NCBI GenBank assembly: GCA_946183755.1
Contig: CAMHCZ010000025.1
Coordinates: 1-14,579, forward strand
Direction of reading: 5' to 3'
Origin: an uncultured bacterium
Lineage (GTDB): Bacteria; Bacteroidota; Bacteroidia; Bacteroidales; Paludibacteraceae
Length of the DNA stretch: 14,579 bases
Every line of letters begins with the position of its first letter. Position 1 is the stretch's first letter. Shown here one piece after another: positions 1-7,597 of the stretch. The notes below the pieces were generated by a model. The model made no database searches. It saw nothing but the letters and a program-made list of their open reading frames with translations, and was not told the origin of the DNA. A program made the position numbers and the translations under genes.

Positions 1-2
1 TC

Positions 3-1847
3 AAAATGTCGCATAAGACGGCAGGCGTTATAGGAACAACCGGACTTGGAATCGTAACTATACTGTCTTACGTCTCAGCATTCAACTATTTTCTTGGTTA
101 CGGCAAGGTGGACGGCGTGTACAAAGCGCTGAGCGGCTCTTTCCAATGGCTGTCATTCAGCGACACGCTGCACATAGACTTGGGTCTGTATCTTGACCCA
201 ATTTCCGTGATGATGCTCGTTGTCATATCGACAGTGTCATTCATGGTTCACCTCTACTCTAACGGCTACATGCACGGCGAAAGAGGCTTTCAGAGATACT
301 ACGCGTTCCTTTCGTTGTTCACATTCTCGATGCTCGGACTGGTTGTCGCAACCAACATATTCCAGATGTACATATTCTGGGAGCTTGTGGGAGTATCGTC
401 TTACCTGCTCATCGGATTCTACTACACTAAGGCATCGGCTGTGCTCGCGGCAAAGAAGGCCTTCATTGTGACAAGATTCGCCGACCTCGGCATGTTGCTC
501 GGTATTCTTGTGCTTTCATTCTATACAGACACATTCGATTTCGACACACTTAACAGCACAGGCTTCCAGGAAAGCCTCAAGTCAGTTGGCGCGACATTCA
601 TGGGCGCATCTGTATTCACTTGGGCTACAGCCTTGATATTCATCGGAGGCGCAGGAAAATCGGCTATGCTCCCATTGCACATCTGGCTTCCTGACGCAAT
701 GGAGGGTCCAACACCTGTATCAGCACTGATTCATGCCGCTACGATGGTTGTGGCCGGTGTTTATCTCGTAGCAAGACTATTCCCATTCTACTTCAACATG
801 ACTCCGGAAGTGCTGACAGGCATCGCGTACATCGGAGCGCTGACTTCGCTTTACGCAGCAGTTGTTGCTTGCGCACAGACCGACATAAAGAGAGTCCTCG
901 CATTCTCAACAATCTCCCAGATTGCTTACATGATGGTTGCATTGGGCGTGTCTAAGCTCGGCGGTCATGATGGATTGGGTTACATGGCTTCCATGTTCCA
1001 CCTCTTCACACACGCATTCTTCAAGGCTTGCTTGTTCCTCTGCGCTGGTGCGGTGATTCACACAATCGGTTCCAACGAGATGGACAAGATGGGCAGTCTG
1101 CGCAAGTACATGCCTATCACACACATAACATTCCTCATAGCATGTCTCGCTATCGCAGGCATACCTCCATTCTCAGGTTTCTTCTCGAAAGACGAGATTC
1201 TGGTAGCCGCATTCGAGGAGGACAAGGTTCTGTTCTTCTGCCAGTGGTTCGTTGCCGGACTGACAGCGTTCTACATGTTCAGACTCTACTACGGAATCTT
1301 CTGGGGCGAGAACAAGAACTACGGAGAGCACACGCCTCACGAGGCACCTTTGAACATGACTCTCCCACTCATCATACTTGCAGCCCTGACTTGCTTCACA
1401 GGCTTCCTGCCATTCTCGGAGCTGGTGACTTCAGACGGCAAAGCGTTTGAAATCCACACAGAATGGATTGTCGCTATACCAAGTGTTTTGGTTGGCGTGA
1501 TAGGCATAGCTGTGGCAACACTCATGTACAAGAACAAGTCAACAGTGCCAGAGAAGATTACAAGCTCTATAAAGGGATTCTACGTTGCGGCAAAGAACAG
1601 ATTCTACTTCGACGAAGTTTACATGTTCGTGACAAAGAAAATCATATTCAAGGCAATATGCGGCCCTATAGCTTGGTTCGACCGTCACATCATCGACGGA
1701 TTCATGGATTTCCAGGCATGGTGGAGCAACGCGCTGTCATTCAGAATCAGAGGATTACAGTCCGGCAGCCTGCAGACATACATCGAAGTATTCATTACTT
1801 CAATACTTGTGATTTCTGCGATAATCATAGCATACGTTTTAATTTAA
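3..1847 (+). CDS. nuoL: NADH-quinone oxidoreductase subunit L (5' partial)
   Basis: This is the largest antiporter-like membrane subunit of respiratory complex I; it takes part in ion translocation across the inner membrane. The visible 613 residues (counted from the ATG at 6) contain the expected charged residues. These are Glu126 in FWELVG, Asp160, Lys218 in GGAGKSAMLPLHIWLPDA, His243, His332/His336/Lys340 in FHLFTHAFFK, and Lys395-Asp396 in GFFSKDE. They correspond to the E144, D178, K229, H254, K342 and K399/D400 positions of E. coli NuoL. The frame is open to the window edge and the usual first transmembrane helix is missing, so the ATG at 6 is probably internal and roughly 20-30 residues lie outside. 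The end of the protein carries the family's long lateral helix and final membrane segment. nuoM follows after 25 nt with no terminator between. The family call is very secure; only the start is uncertain. Confidence 0.96.
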   Translation, partial: KMSHKTAGVIGTTGLGIVTILSYVSAFNYFLGYGKVDGVYKALSGSFQWLSFSDTLHIDLGLYLDPISVMMLVVISTVSFMVHLYSNGYMHGERGFQRYYAFLSLFTFSMLGLVVATNIFQMYIFWELVGVSSYLLIGFYYTKASAVLAAKKAFIVTRFADLGMLLGILVLSFYTDTFDFDTLNSTGFQESLKSVGATFMGASVFTWATALIFIGGAGKSAMLPLHIWLPDAMEGPTPVSALIHAATMVVAGVYLVARLFPFYFNMTPEVLTGIAYIGALTSLYAAVVACAQTDIKRVLAFSTISQIAYMMVALGVSKLGGHDGLGYMASMFHLFTHAFFKACLFLCAGAVIHTIGSNEMDKMGSLRKYMPITHITFLIACLAIAGIPPFSGFFSKDEILVAAFEEDKVLFFCQWFVAGLTAFYMFRLYYGIFWGENKNYGEHTPHEAPLNMTLPLIILAALTCFTGFLPFSELVTSDGKAFEIHTEWIVAIPSVLVGVIGIAVATLMYKNKSTVPEKITSSIKGFYVAAKNRFYFDEVYMFVTKKIIFKAICGPIAWFDRHIIDGFMDFQAWWSNALSFRIRGLQSGSLQTYIEVFITSILVISAIIIAYVLI

Positions 1848-1872
1848 AAGCAACAATACAACATACAGTTAT

Positions 1873-3354
1873 ATGAATTTCTTATATCTTTTCGTAATTG
1901 TACCACTGTTAATGATGGCTTGCGTAGCAGTCAGCAAAGACGCTACAACCATCAAGAGAATCATGGCTGTGGGCTCAGGCATCCAGCTCGTACTCTCTTT
2001 CGTGCTTCTGGCATGGTTTGTCGATTTGCGCTCAAGCGGCGTGGAGGATGCCATGTTGTTCCGTTCGGACCTTGTCTGGTATCCAGACCTCGACATACAG
2101 ATGTCATTAGGTGTGGACGGCATCTCAGTCCTTATGATTGTATTGTCGGCTATCATAGTCTTCACAGGCTCTATGACATCATGGGCTATGCAAGACAAGG
2201 TGAAGGAATACTTCCTCTGGTTCCTGATGCTCTCTATCGGAGTATTCGGATTCTTCATCACGGTTGACCTTTTCGCGATGTTCATGTTCTATGAGATCGC
2301 CCTTATCCCAATGTATCTGCTTATCGGTGTATGGGGAACAGGAAAGAAGGAATACTCAGCAATGAAGCTTACGCTGATGCTCATGGGAGGTTCGGCGTTC
2401 CTGCTTCTCGGCATACTCGGAATCTACTTCTTCTCTGGCGCCGAGACAATGAACCTGCTCGAGATAGCGAAACACGGAGTTGAGAAATCGGCACAGAACT
2501 GGTTGTTCCCTGTGACATTCCTGGGATTCGGTGTTTTGGGCGCTTTGTTCCCATTCCACACATGGTCGCCTGACGGTCACGCGTCAGCGCCTACCGCTGT
2601 GTCTATGCTCCACGCCGGCGTGCTTATGAAGCTTGGAGGCTACGGCTGCTTGAGAGTTGCTATCTTCCTTATGCCAGAAGGCGCTGAGGCATACACTACT
2701 CTATTCCTTGTGCTCACTGGCATCTCGGTTCTTTACGGAGCTTTGGGAGCTATCGCACAGACAGACCTCAAATACATCAACGCATACTCGTCAGTTAGCC
2801 ACTGCGGCATGGTATTGTTCGGAATCCTGATGATAAACAAGACTGCAATGACAGGTGCCGCAATGCAGATGCTCTCACACGGATTGATGACTGCCTTGTT
2901 CTTCTGTCTCATCGGAGGTATATACGGCAGAACGCACACAAGAGAGATTTCCCAGATGGGCGGTTTGGCGAGAATAATGCCATTCATGGCTGTATGCTGG
3001 GTAATCGCGGCAATGGCGAACTTAGGTCTGCCTGGATTAAGCGGCTTCGTTTCAGAAATGAACATATTCGTTGGTTCGTTCCAGCATCCTGACACATTCC
3101 ACCGAGTAATCACAATCATCGCTTGCTGCTCTATTGTTGTGACTGCGGTTTACCAGTTGCGAGTTGTGGGCAAGATACACTTCGGCGAAGTTGTCAACGA
3201 GCATCACAAGGAACTGACCGACGCTACATGGTATGAGAGAGTGTCAGCTGTAACTCTGATACTTTTCATTGCGGCTATCGGCTGTCTCCCATTCATCCCA
3301 ATGGATATAATAGACGACAGTCTGTTCAACATGTTCCCTGCTTTCGCAAACTAA
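1873..3354 (+). CDS. nuoM: NADH-quinone oxidoreductase subunit M
   Basis: This is the second antiporter-like subunit of complex I, a multi-spanning inner-membrane protein of 493 residues, a normal length for NuoM. Family marks are Glu141 in the TM5 segment FMFYEIALIPMY, the PFHTWSPDGHASAPTAVSMLHAG stretch around residues 227-249 (given for orientation), Lys253 in LMKLGGYG, the QTDLKYINAYSSVSH segment at 297-310, His336, and Glu395 in GFVSEMNIF near the end of the channel. At the place where E. coli NuoM has its TM7 lysine (K234, seven residues before the PxH histidine) this protein has Leu222; see findings. The ATG at 1873 gives the usual hydrophobic N-terminus. It sits between nuoL (25 nt) and nuoN (33 nt) with no terminator, so the three are cotranscribed. 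Assignment is by motif and gene order. Confidence 0.96.
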   Translation: MNFLYLFVIVPLLMMACVAVSKDATTIKRIMAVGSGIQLVLSFVLLAWFVDLRSSGVEDAMLFRSDLVWYPDLDIQMSLGVDGISVLMIVLSAIIVFTGSMTSWAMQDKVKEYFLWFLMLSIGVFGFFITVDLFAMFMFYEIALIPMYLLIGVWGTGKKEYSAMKLTLMLMGGSAFLLLGILGIYFFSGAETMNLLEIAKHGVEKSAQNWLFPVTFLGFGVLGALFPFHTWSPDGHASAPTAVSMLHAGVLMKLGGYGCLRVAIFLMPEGAEAYTTLFLVLTGISVLYGALGAIAQTDLKYINAYSSVSHCGMVLFGILMINKTAMTGAAMQMLSHGLMTALFFCLIGGIYGRTHTREISQMGGLARIMPFMAVCWVIAAMANLGLPGLSGFVSEMNIFVGSFQHPDTFHRVITIIACCSIVVTAVYQLRVVGKIHFGEVVNEHHKELTDATWYERVSAVTLILFIAAIGCLPFIPMDIIDDSLFNMFPAFAN

Positions 3355-3387
3355 CCTGATAATAAAACAATAATTACACTTATAGAT

Positions 3388-4821
3388 ATGAACTACTTAG
3401 AACAAGTAACATATATGAAACCAGAGATGCTTCTTCTGGCTCAGGTTGTGCTTCTTATACTTCTTGACCTGTTCTCTGGAAAGACCATAAAAAAGCAGTT
3501 CGACAACATCGCATGCGGATTGTTCATCGTATGCTCTGTGATATCCGCTCTGCCAGCCAACACAGGCGAGGCATTCGGCGGCATGTTCACCACAACATCA
3601 ATGACACAGATTGTCAAAGCCATACTCAACCTCGGTACTATACTTGTGTTCCTGCAGGCGAGAGTTTGGGCTAACAACGAACAGACAAAGCACAAGCGTT
3701 CGGAAATCTACATACTCACATTGTCAACACTTATGGGTATGAACCTCATGATTTCTGCAGGACACTTCCTCTTGTTCTATCTCGGACTTGAGCTTGCGTC
3801 ATTGCCATTGACAACGCTCATCGCCTACAACAAATACGAGGAGACATCTATCGAAGCCGGCGCCAAGTTCGTGCTTATCGCTGCGTTCTCTTCTGGCATG
3901 ATGCTTTTCGGTATATCATTGTTCTATGGCGCTGTCGGCGCAGAAGGACTTTATTTCGACTCTATGTCGGAACTGTTGAGCGCTACTCCACTGCAGCTTC
4001 TCGCACTGGTGTTCTTCTTGTCTGGTTTGGCATTCAAGATTTCGCTTGTGCCATTCCACCTCTGGACAGCGGACGTTTACCAAGGCGCGCCAACTAACGT
4101 ATCAGCCTACCTTTCTGTAATATCAAAAGGCGCAGCTGTATTCGCTCTCATGTTCCTTACACTTAAGTTGTTCGGCAACATCTTCGAGTATTGGCAATAC
4201 ATTGTAGCAACTCTTATTGTACTGACTATCACTATCGGTAACCTCTTCGCAATGCGCCAGACGAATGTCAAGAGATTCCTCGGATTCTCATCTATATCAC
4301 AAGCAGGATACATAATGCTGGGCATGATGGGCATTGGCACAGGCGACCCTATGGGCATGACATCAGTTGTCTTCTATCTGCTTGTTTACCTTGTGTCTAA
4401 CATCGGTATATTCGCGGTTGTCTCTGTAATAGAGAACAACAGCAACAAACTGACAATATCTGACTATAACGGGCTCTACAAGACTAATCCATACTTGAGC
4501 ATTGCAATGATGCTGTTCTTGTTCTCGCTGGGTGGTATTCCTCCTTTCGCAGGATTCTTCTCTAAGTTCTTCGTGTTCATGTCGGCTGCAAACGACGGCT
4601 GGTATGTTCTCGACTTCATCGCATTGATTAACACTGTCATATCACTCTACTACTATCTTTTGATAGTGAAGGCTATGTTCATCAACGAGAACGAGAATCC
4701 AATCACCGCCATAAAGACAGACGGAGCGTCAAAGATTGGTTTGGCAGTATGTCTTGCTGGCACACTCGCATTGGGTATCTTCAGCGGTGTTTACACAGGA
4801 CTGGCACAATACGCATATTAA
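3388..4821 (+). CDS. nuoN: NADH-quinone oxidoreductase subunit N
   Basis: This is the third antiporter-like subunit of complex I, 477 residues, an inner-membrane protein next to NuoK and NuoM in the membrane arm. Key residues are all present: Glu135 in LGLELASLP (TM5), Lys217 in SGLAFKISLVPFHLW (TM7, equal to E. coli K217), Lys247 in VISKGAA (TM8), and a lysine in the GIPPFAGFFSKFF segment of TM12. The QTNVKRFLGFSSISQAGY segment is typical of the family. The start at 3388 gives an N-terminus (MNYLEQVTYMKPEMLLL) with a hydrophobic helix beginning after about 12 residues, as usual. It is the last nuo gene here. The 31 nt to the next gene hold no hairpin, so transcription probably runs on into the phosphate cotransporter gene. 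Confidence 0.96.
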   Translation: MNYLEQVTYMKPEMLLLAQVVLLILLDLFSGKTIKKQFDNIACGLFIVCSVISALPANTGEAFGGMFTTTSMTQIVKAILNLGTILVFLQARVWANNEQTKHKRSEIYILTLSTLMGMNLMISAGHFLLFYLGLELASLPLTTLIAYNKYEETSIEAGAKFVLIAAFSSGMMLFGISLFYGAVGAEGLYFDSMSELLSATPLQLLALVFFLSGLAFKISLVPFHLWTADVYQGAPTNVSAYLSVISKGAAVFALMFLTLKLFGNIFEYWQYIVATLIVLTITIGNLFAMRQTNVKRFLGFSSISQAGYIMLGMMGIGTGDPMGMTSVVFYLLVYLVSNIGIFAVVSVIENNSNKLTISDYNGLYKTNPYLSIAMMLFLFSLGGIPPFAGFFSKFFVFMSAANDGWYVLDFIALINTVISLYYYLLIVKAMFINENENPITAIKTDGASKIGLAVCLAGTLALGIFSGVYTGLAQYAY

Positions 4822-4852
4822 GAAAAACGAAAGCCTCTAAAATTATAATTAG

Positions 4853-6628
4853 ATGACTTTTTCCATAACCACACTCCTCACCTTCATTGGCTCATTGGGC
4901 TTGTTCCTTTACGGAATGAAGCTGATGAGCGAAGCGCTGCAGAAAGTGGCCGGCAGCAAGATGCGCAGCATCCTGACCGCCATGACCAGAAACCGCTTCA
5001 TGGGAATTCTGACAGGAGTGCTGGTCACGGCTATCATACAATCATCATCAGCCACGACTGTGATGGTGGTGAGCTTCGTGAACGCCGGACTTATGACACT
5101 CGCCCAATCCATCGGTGTCATCATGGGTGCCAACATCGGAACCACAGTGACAGCATGGATTATCTCGGCGATAGGATTCAAGGTTGACATAGCCGCGTTT
5201 GCCATTCCTCTGTTTGCCATAGGCATGCCGCTGATATTCTCCAACAGGTCCAACCGCAAGAGCTACGGAGAGTTCATCTTCGGATTCTCGTTCCTGTTCA
5301 TGGGACTCAGCTTCCTTCAAAAGGGAGCCATAGACATGAACTTCGGAGAGGCTGTGGCGGATATGCTCGCACACATACAGGTATCAAGCTTCTTGAGCAT
5401 ACTGATGTTTGTGTTCGTCGGAGCAGTCGTAACCATGGTTGTGCAAGCGTCGGCTGCGACAATGGCCATCACTCTGATGCTCTTTGACATGCACATCCCG
5501 GGCTTCGGTTTCGAACAGGCAGCCGCTCTCGCCATGGGACAGAACATCGGTACTACAATCACAGCCTTCATGGCATCGCTCACAGCCAACACACAGGCAC
5601 GCCGGGCCGCACTGGCTCACATGTTCTTCAACGTGTTCGGCGTGGTCTTCGTGCTGATAATATTCTACCCTGCATGCGACGCAGTCAGCTGGTTTGTAAA
5701 CACCTTTATGGGCGAGACAAACGAGATGTTCAAGCTCTCTGCATTCCACACTGCATTCAACGTTGTCAACACACTGTTGCTGATTGGATTTGTTAAGCAG
5801 ATAGAAAGATTCGTTTGCAGAATATTGCCACAGAAGGAGCAGGACGAGGAGTACAGACTGCGTTTCATCTCATCGGGAATACTCTCAACTGCGGAGTTGT
5901 CAATCCTTCAGGCTCAGAAAGAAATATATGTCTATGCCCAGCGAGTGCAGAAGATGTTCGGCATGGTAAAAGACATGGACAAGGAGACAAACGAGGACAA
6001 ATTCATCAAACTGTTTGAACGAATCCAGAAGTACGAGAACATCTCGGACCGCATGGAGCTCGAAATAGCCAACTACCTCAACAAAGTGAGCGAAGGACGA
6101 CTCTCTAACGAAAGTAAGGGCAAAATACACAGGATGCTTAGAATTGTCTCTGAGATTGAATCCATCGCCGACTCCTGCGACAACCTTTCCAGAGTGCTCG
6201 ACCGCAAACGTCAAGGCAAGATTCAGTTCCTCCCTGAGATACAGTCATGTGTGGACAAGATGTACTCATTCCTTGACGAAGGTCTCACAGCCATGTTCGA
6301 AGTGCTTGACCTTATCAACGAGCCTAATGTGGACACATCAAAGTCCGAGTCCATAGAGACGCAGATAAACCGCTACCGCGACGAGCTCAAGAGCAAAAAC
6401 GTGACAGACGTGAACACCAAGAAATACTCATACGCCGACAGTGTCATATACATGGACCTGATAACTGAATGCGATGGACGATTACATCGTGAACGTGGTG
6501 GAAGCCGTGTCCGAGTACAAACCTACATCACAAAACTGACACTTCTTCACAACATATACATATACAAAAAGAGGTTGGCATCATTGCCAACCTTTTTCTT
6601 TACGTTCTATCGCTTTGTCAAAGTTTAA
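4853..6628 (+). CDS. Na+/phosphate cotransporter family protein with PhoU-like domain, 3' frameshifted
   Basis: Members of this family couple Na+ entry to phosphate uptake at the inner membrane; bacterial substrate range is less certain. Residues 1-320 are membrane-spanning and show the two inverted repeats typical of the family. The first has QSSSATT (63-69) and GANIGTT (92-98), the second QASAAT (198-203) and GQNIGTT (229-235). Residues about 340-560 are helical and charged, like the PhoU domain that closes bacterial members. After Cys540 the reading frame is broken. The called tail (to 6628) is unlike the family and is read from a terminator hairpin, while the frame one base over (6474-6539) encodes a credible PhoU-like ending, MDDYIVNVVEAVSEYKP and so on, then stops before the hairpin. 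Restoring two bases would give a 562-residue protein. The transport part is intact. It follows nuoN by 31 nt and is probably in the same transcript. Phosphate as substrate is inferred from family. Confidence 0.9.
   Translation: MTFSITTLLTFIGSLGLFLYGMKLMSEALQKVAGSKMRSILTAMTRNRFMGILTGVLVTAIIQSSSATTVMVVSFVNAGLMTLAQSIGVIMGANIGTTVTAWIISAIGFKVDIAAFAIPLFAIGMPLIFSNRSNRKSYGEFIFGFSFLFMGLSFLQKGAIDMNFGEAVADMLAHIQVSSFLSILMFVFVGAVVTMVVQASAATMAITLMLFDMHIPGFGFEQAAALAMGQNIGTTITAFMASLTANTQARRAALAHMFFNVFGVVFVLIIFYPACDAVSWFVNTFMGETNEMFKLSAFHTAFNVVNTLLLIGFVKQIERFVCRILPQKEQDEEYRLRFISSGILSTAELSILQAQKEIYVYAQRVQKMFGMVKDMDKETNEDKFIKLFERIQKYENISDRMELEIANYLNKVSEGRLSNESKGKIHRMLRIVSEIESIADSCDNLSRVLDRKRQGKIQFLPEIQSCVDKMYSFLDEGLTAMFEVLDLINEPNVDTSKSESIETQINRYRDELKSKNVTDVNTKKYSYADSVIYMDLITECDGRLHRERGGSRVRVQTYITKLTLLHNIYIYKKRLASLPTFFFTFYRFVKV
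6474..6539 (+). other. Displaced original 3' end of the phosphate cotransporter gene
   Basis: Read from the ATG at 6474, this frame gives 21 residues beginning MDDYIVNVVEAVSEYKP and ending at TGA 6537-6539. It continues the helical PhoU-like domain left by the main frame at ITEC (Cys540, codon 6470-6472). The junction reads tgc-gatg. If it had been tgc-gagatg, the protein would read ECEMDDYIV in one frame, so loss of one GA from a GAGA run would explain it. That is an inference; the displaced frame itself is read directly. Confidence 0.8.
6571..6597. terminator. Bidirectional intrinsic terminator
   Basis: A perfect 9-bp stem (aggttggca at 6572-6580, tgccaacct at 6585-6593) closes a TCAT loop. 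It is followed by a T run on the plus strand (6592-6597) and preceded by an A run (6566-6570) that becomes a T run on the minus strand. It lies between the original stop of the cotransporter gene (6539) and the stop of the minus-strand E1-like gene (6618-6620), so it can end both transcripts. The frameshifted cotransporter frame reads through it. Confidence 0.9.
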
Positions 6629-7328
6629 TCACCGTCGTCTGCATATCAAGCGCGTCGAGCAAGAACAGACGGTCGGTGAGCAGATGGTCGGTGAGTCCGA
6701 CAAGATACTTTATTGCCTCGGTGGCTTGAATCGTGCCGAGAATGCCCACTGCAGAGCCAAGCACCCCTATCGCCGAACAAGACTCCGCCTCGGCATTCGC
6801 CCTCGGAAAAATGTCACGGTAAGTTGCTGTGCCTTCTATGTGCGTCATGACCTGTCCACGGAAGCCTTCGATACCTGCTATGCAGAATGGCTTGCCGCAC
6901 TCCACACAGACGTCGTTGACCAAATATTTTGTAGCAAAACTGTCGGTGCACTCCAGCACAAAATCAGACTCCTCGACAAACGCCTTGAGATTCGCCTGCG
7001 AGGCTCTCTCCTCCACCACCCTGACATCAATCAAAGGGTTTATGGAAAGCATTTTCTCTTTGGCCGACTGGACTTTCGGACGGTCAATATCCTCAGTCAT
7101 GTGAATGACCTGCCGCTGAAGGTTTGACATGTCCACTGTGTCATTGTCAAGCACTGTGATATGCCCGACACCAGCCGAAGCCAGATACAGCAGAACCGGA
7201 GAGCCAAGACCGCCCGCACCTATCACAAGCACACGCGCATTCTTCAGCCTCGTCTGTCCCTCTGCGCCAAAGCCTTTCAGCTTCATCTGCCGGGAATATC
7301 TTTTCTTTTCCTCTTCAGAAAGCTCCAT
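6618..7328 (-). CDS. HesA/MoeB/ThiF family E1-like adenylyltransferase
   Basis: E1-like enzymes use ATP to adenylate the C-terminal Gly of a small ubiquitin-like sulfur carrier (MoaD or ThiS type) for molybdopterin or thiamine synthesis, in the cytoplasm. The 236-residue protein has the nucleotide-binding GAGGLGS at 37-43, acidic residues 61-63 (DND), NLQRQV at 69-74, Lys85 in DRPKV, CTDS at 127-130, and Cys184 in ESCSAIGVLGS, the place of the reactive cysteine of ThiF. The two CxxC pairs that bind zinc in E. coli MoeB are absent: TYRD stands where PCYRC is expected, and the protein ends at VIKL before the second pair. It has no rhodanese domain. A 53-aa membrane protein lies 2 nt upstream in the same direction. 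No carrier protein or thi/moa gene lies in the window, so the partner pathway (MoeB, ThiF or another) cannot be decided. Confidence 0.88.
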   Translation of the reverse strand: MELSEEEKKRYSRQMKLKGFGAEGQTRLKNARVLVIGAGGLGSPVLLYLASAGVGHITVLDNDTVDMSNLQRQVIHMTEDIDRPKVQSAKEKMLSINPLIDVRVVEERASQANLKAFVEESDFVLECTDSFATKYLVNDVCVECGKPFCIAGIEGFRGQVMTHIEGTATYRDIFPRANAEAESCSAIGVLGSAVGILGTIQATEAIKYLVGLTDHLLTDRLFLLDALDMQTTVIKL

Positions 7329-7330
7329 TG

Positions 7331-7492
7331 TTAGAATATTCCCAATGCCTTAAGCAAATCTATAATACCTGCTACGACAATAACAAAACCGAGTATCTTG
7401 AATATCAATGACAGAGTCTTGTTCTTGAAAATGCCAGGCAGCAGACTTATAACCAAAGCGCCGATAATGATAAGGATAATAGCATGAATCAT
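7331..7492 (-). CDS. Small two-helix membrane protein (53 aa)
   Basis: This short frame was found by reading the minus strand upstream of the E1-like gene. It starts at ATG (7490-7492) and ends at TAA (7331-7333). The 53 residues form two hydrophobic helices: the first starts MIHAIILIIIGALVISLLPG, the second runs from about residue 27 to 45 (LSLIFKILGFVIVVAGI). A short basic turn, FKNKT, lies between them, and the tail is DLLKALGIF. Its stop is 2 nt from the start of the E1-like gene, and a TAACTTTG -7-type box stands about 29 nt upstream of its start, so it probably opens a two-gene transcript. It resembles small YtpI/DUF-type hairpin membrane proteins only in a general way, and I do not recognise a family. 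Coding is supported by position, hydrophobic pattern and operon fit. Confidence 0.7.
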   Translation of the reverse strand: MIHAIILIIIGALVISLLPGIFKNKTLSLIFKILGFVIVVAGIIDLLKALGIF

Positions 7493-7508
7493 AGTAATAG
7501 GATTTTAA

Positions 7509-7532
7509 AGGTTAACTACACAAAGTTAACCT
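7509..7532. repeat. Inverted repeat in the divergent promoter region (possible operator)
   Basis: The arms aggttaac (7509-7516) and gttaacct (7525-7532) are perfect reverse complements around an 8-nt spacer. Each arm holds the palindrome GTTAAC, 14 bp apart centre to centre. The right half overlaps the minus-strand TAACTTTG box, as an operator would. It has no T run and lies at no gene end, so it is unlikely to be a terminator. Binding of a regulator is inferred. Confidence 0.45.
7521..7528 (-). promoter_or_regulatory. Putative -7 box (TAACTTTG) for the minus-strand transcript
   Basis: On the minus strand these bases read TAACTTTG, matching the Bacteroidota TAnnTTTG -7 consensus. The start codon of the 53-aa gene is 28 bases downstream, leaving a leader of about 20 nt. 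A TTG (7544-7546 on the complementary strand) stands 15 bases upstream, shorter than the usual spacing, so the -33 part is weak. Confidence 0.45.
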
Positions 7533-7569
7533 ATTCTTCGCCACAAGGCATTTTGTAATACAAAAAAAT

Positions 7570-7577
7570 TATATTTG
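7570..7577 (+). promoter_or_regulatory. Putative -7 box (TATATTTG) for the plus-strand small membrane gene
   Basis: TATATTTG matches the Bacteroidota TAnnTTTG -7 element exactly. A TTTG (7552-7555) lies 14 bases upstream, closer than usual. Transcription would begin near 7583, downstream of the GTG at 7577, which favours the ATG at 7598 as the start of the gene. Confidence 0.5.
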
Positions 7578-7597
7578 TGAATCTAACCACTCTGATT

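Noticed and set aside
6540..6628. The called C-terminal tail of the cotransporter as a genuine extension
   Set aside because: It is encoded by a terminator hairpin and overlaps the convergent gene, while the other frame gives a family-like end.
6615..7127. A 170-residue plus-strand frame
   Set aside because: It is antisense to the E1-like gene with clear family motifs and shows no domain of its own.
7509..7532. The inverted repeat as an intrinsic terminator
   Set aside because: It has no adjacent T run and lies between the starts of divergent genes rather than at a gene end.
7577..7597. GTG at 7577 as the start of the coiled-coil membrane protein
   Set aside because: It overlaps the TATATTTG -7 box, so it would lie upstream of the expected transcription start; the ATG at 7598 fits better.
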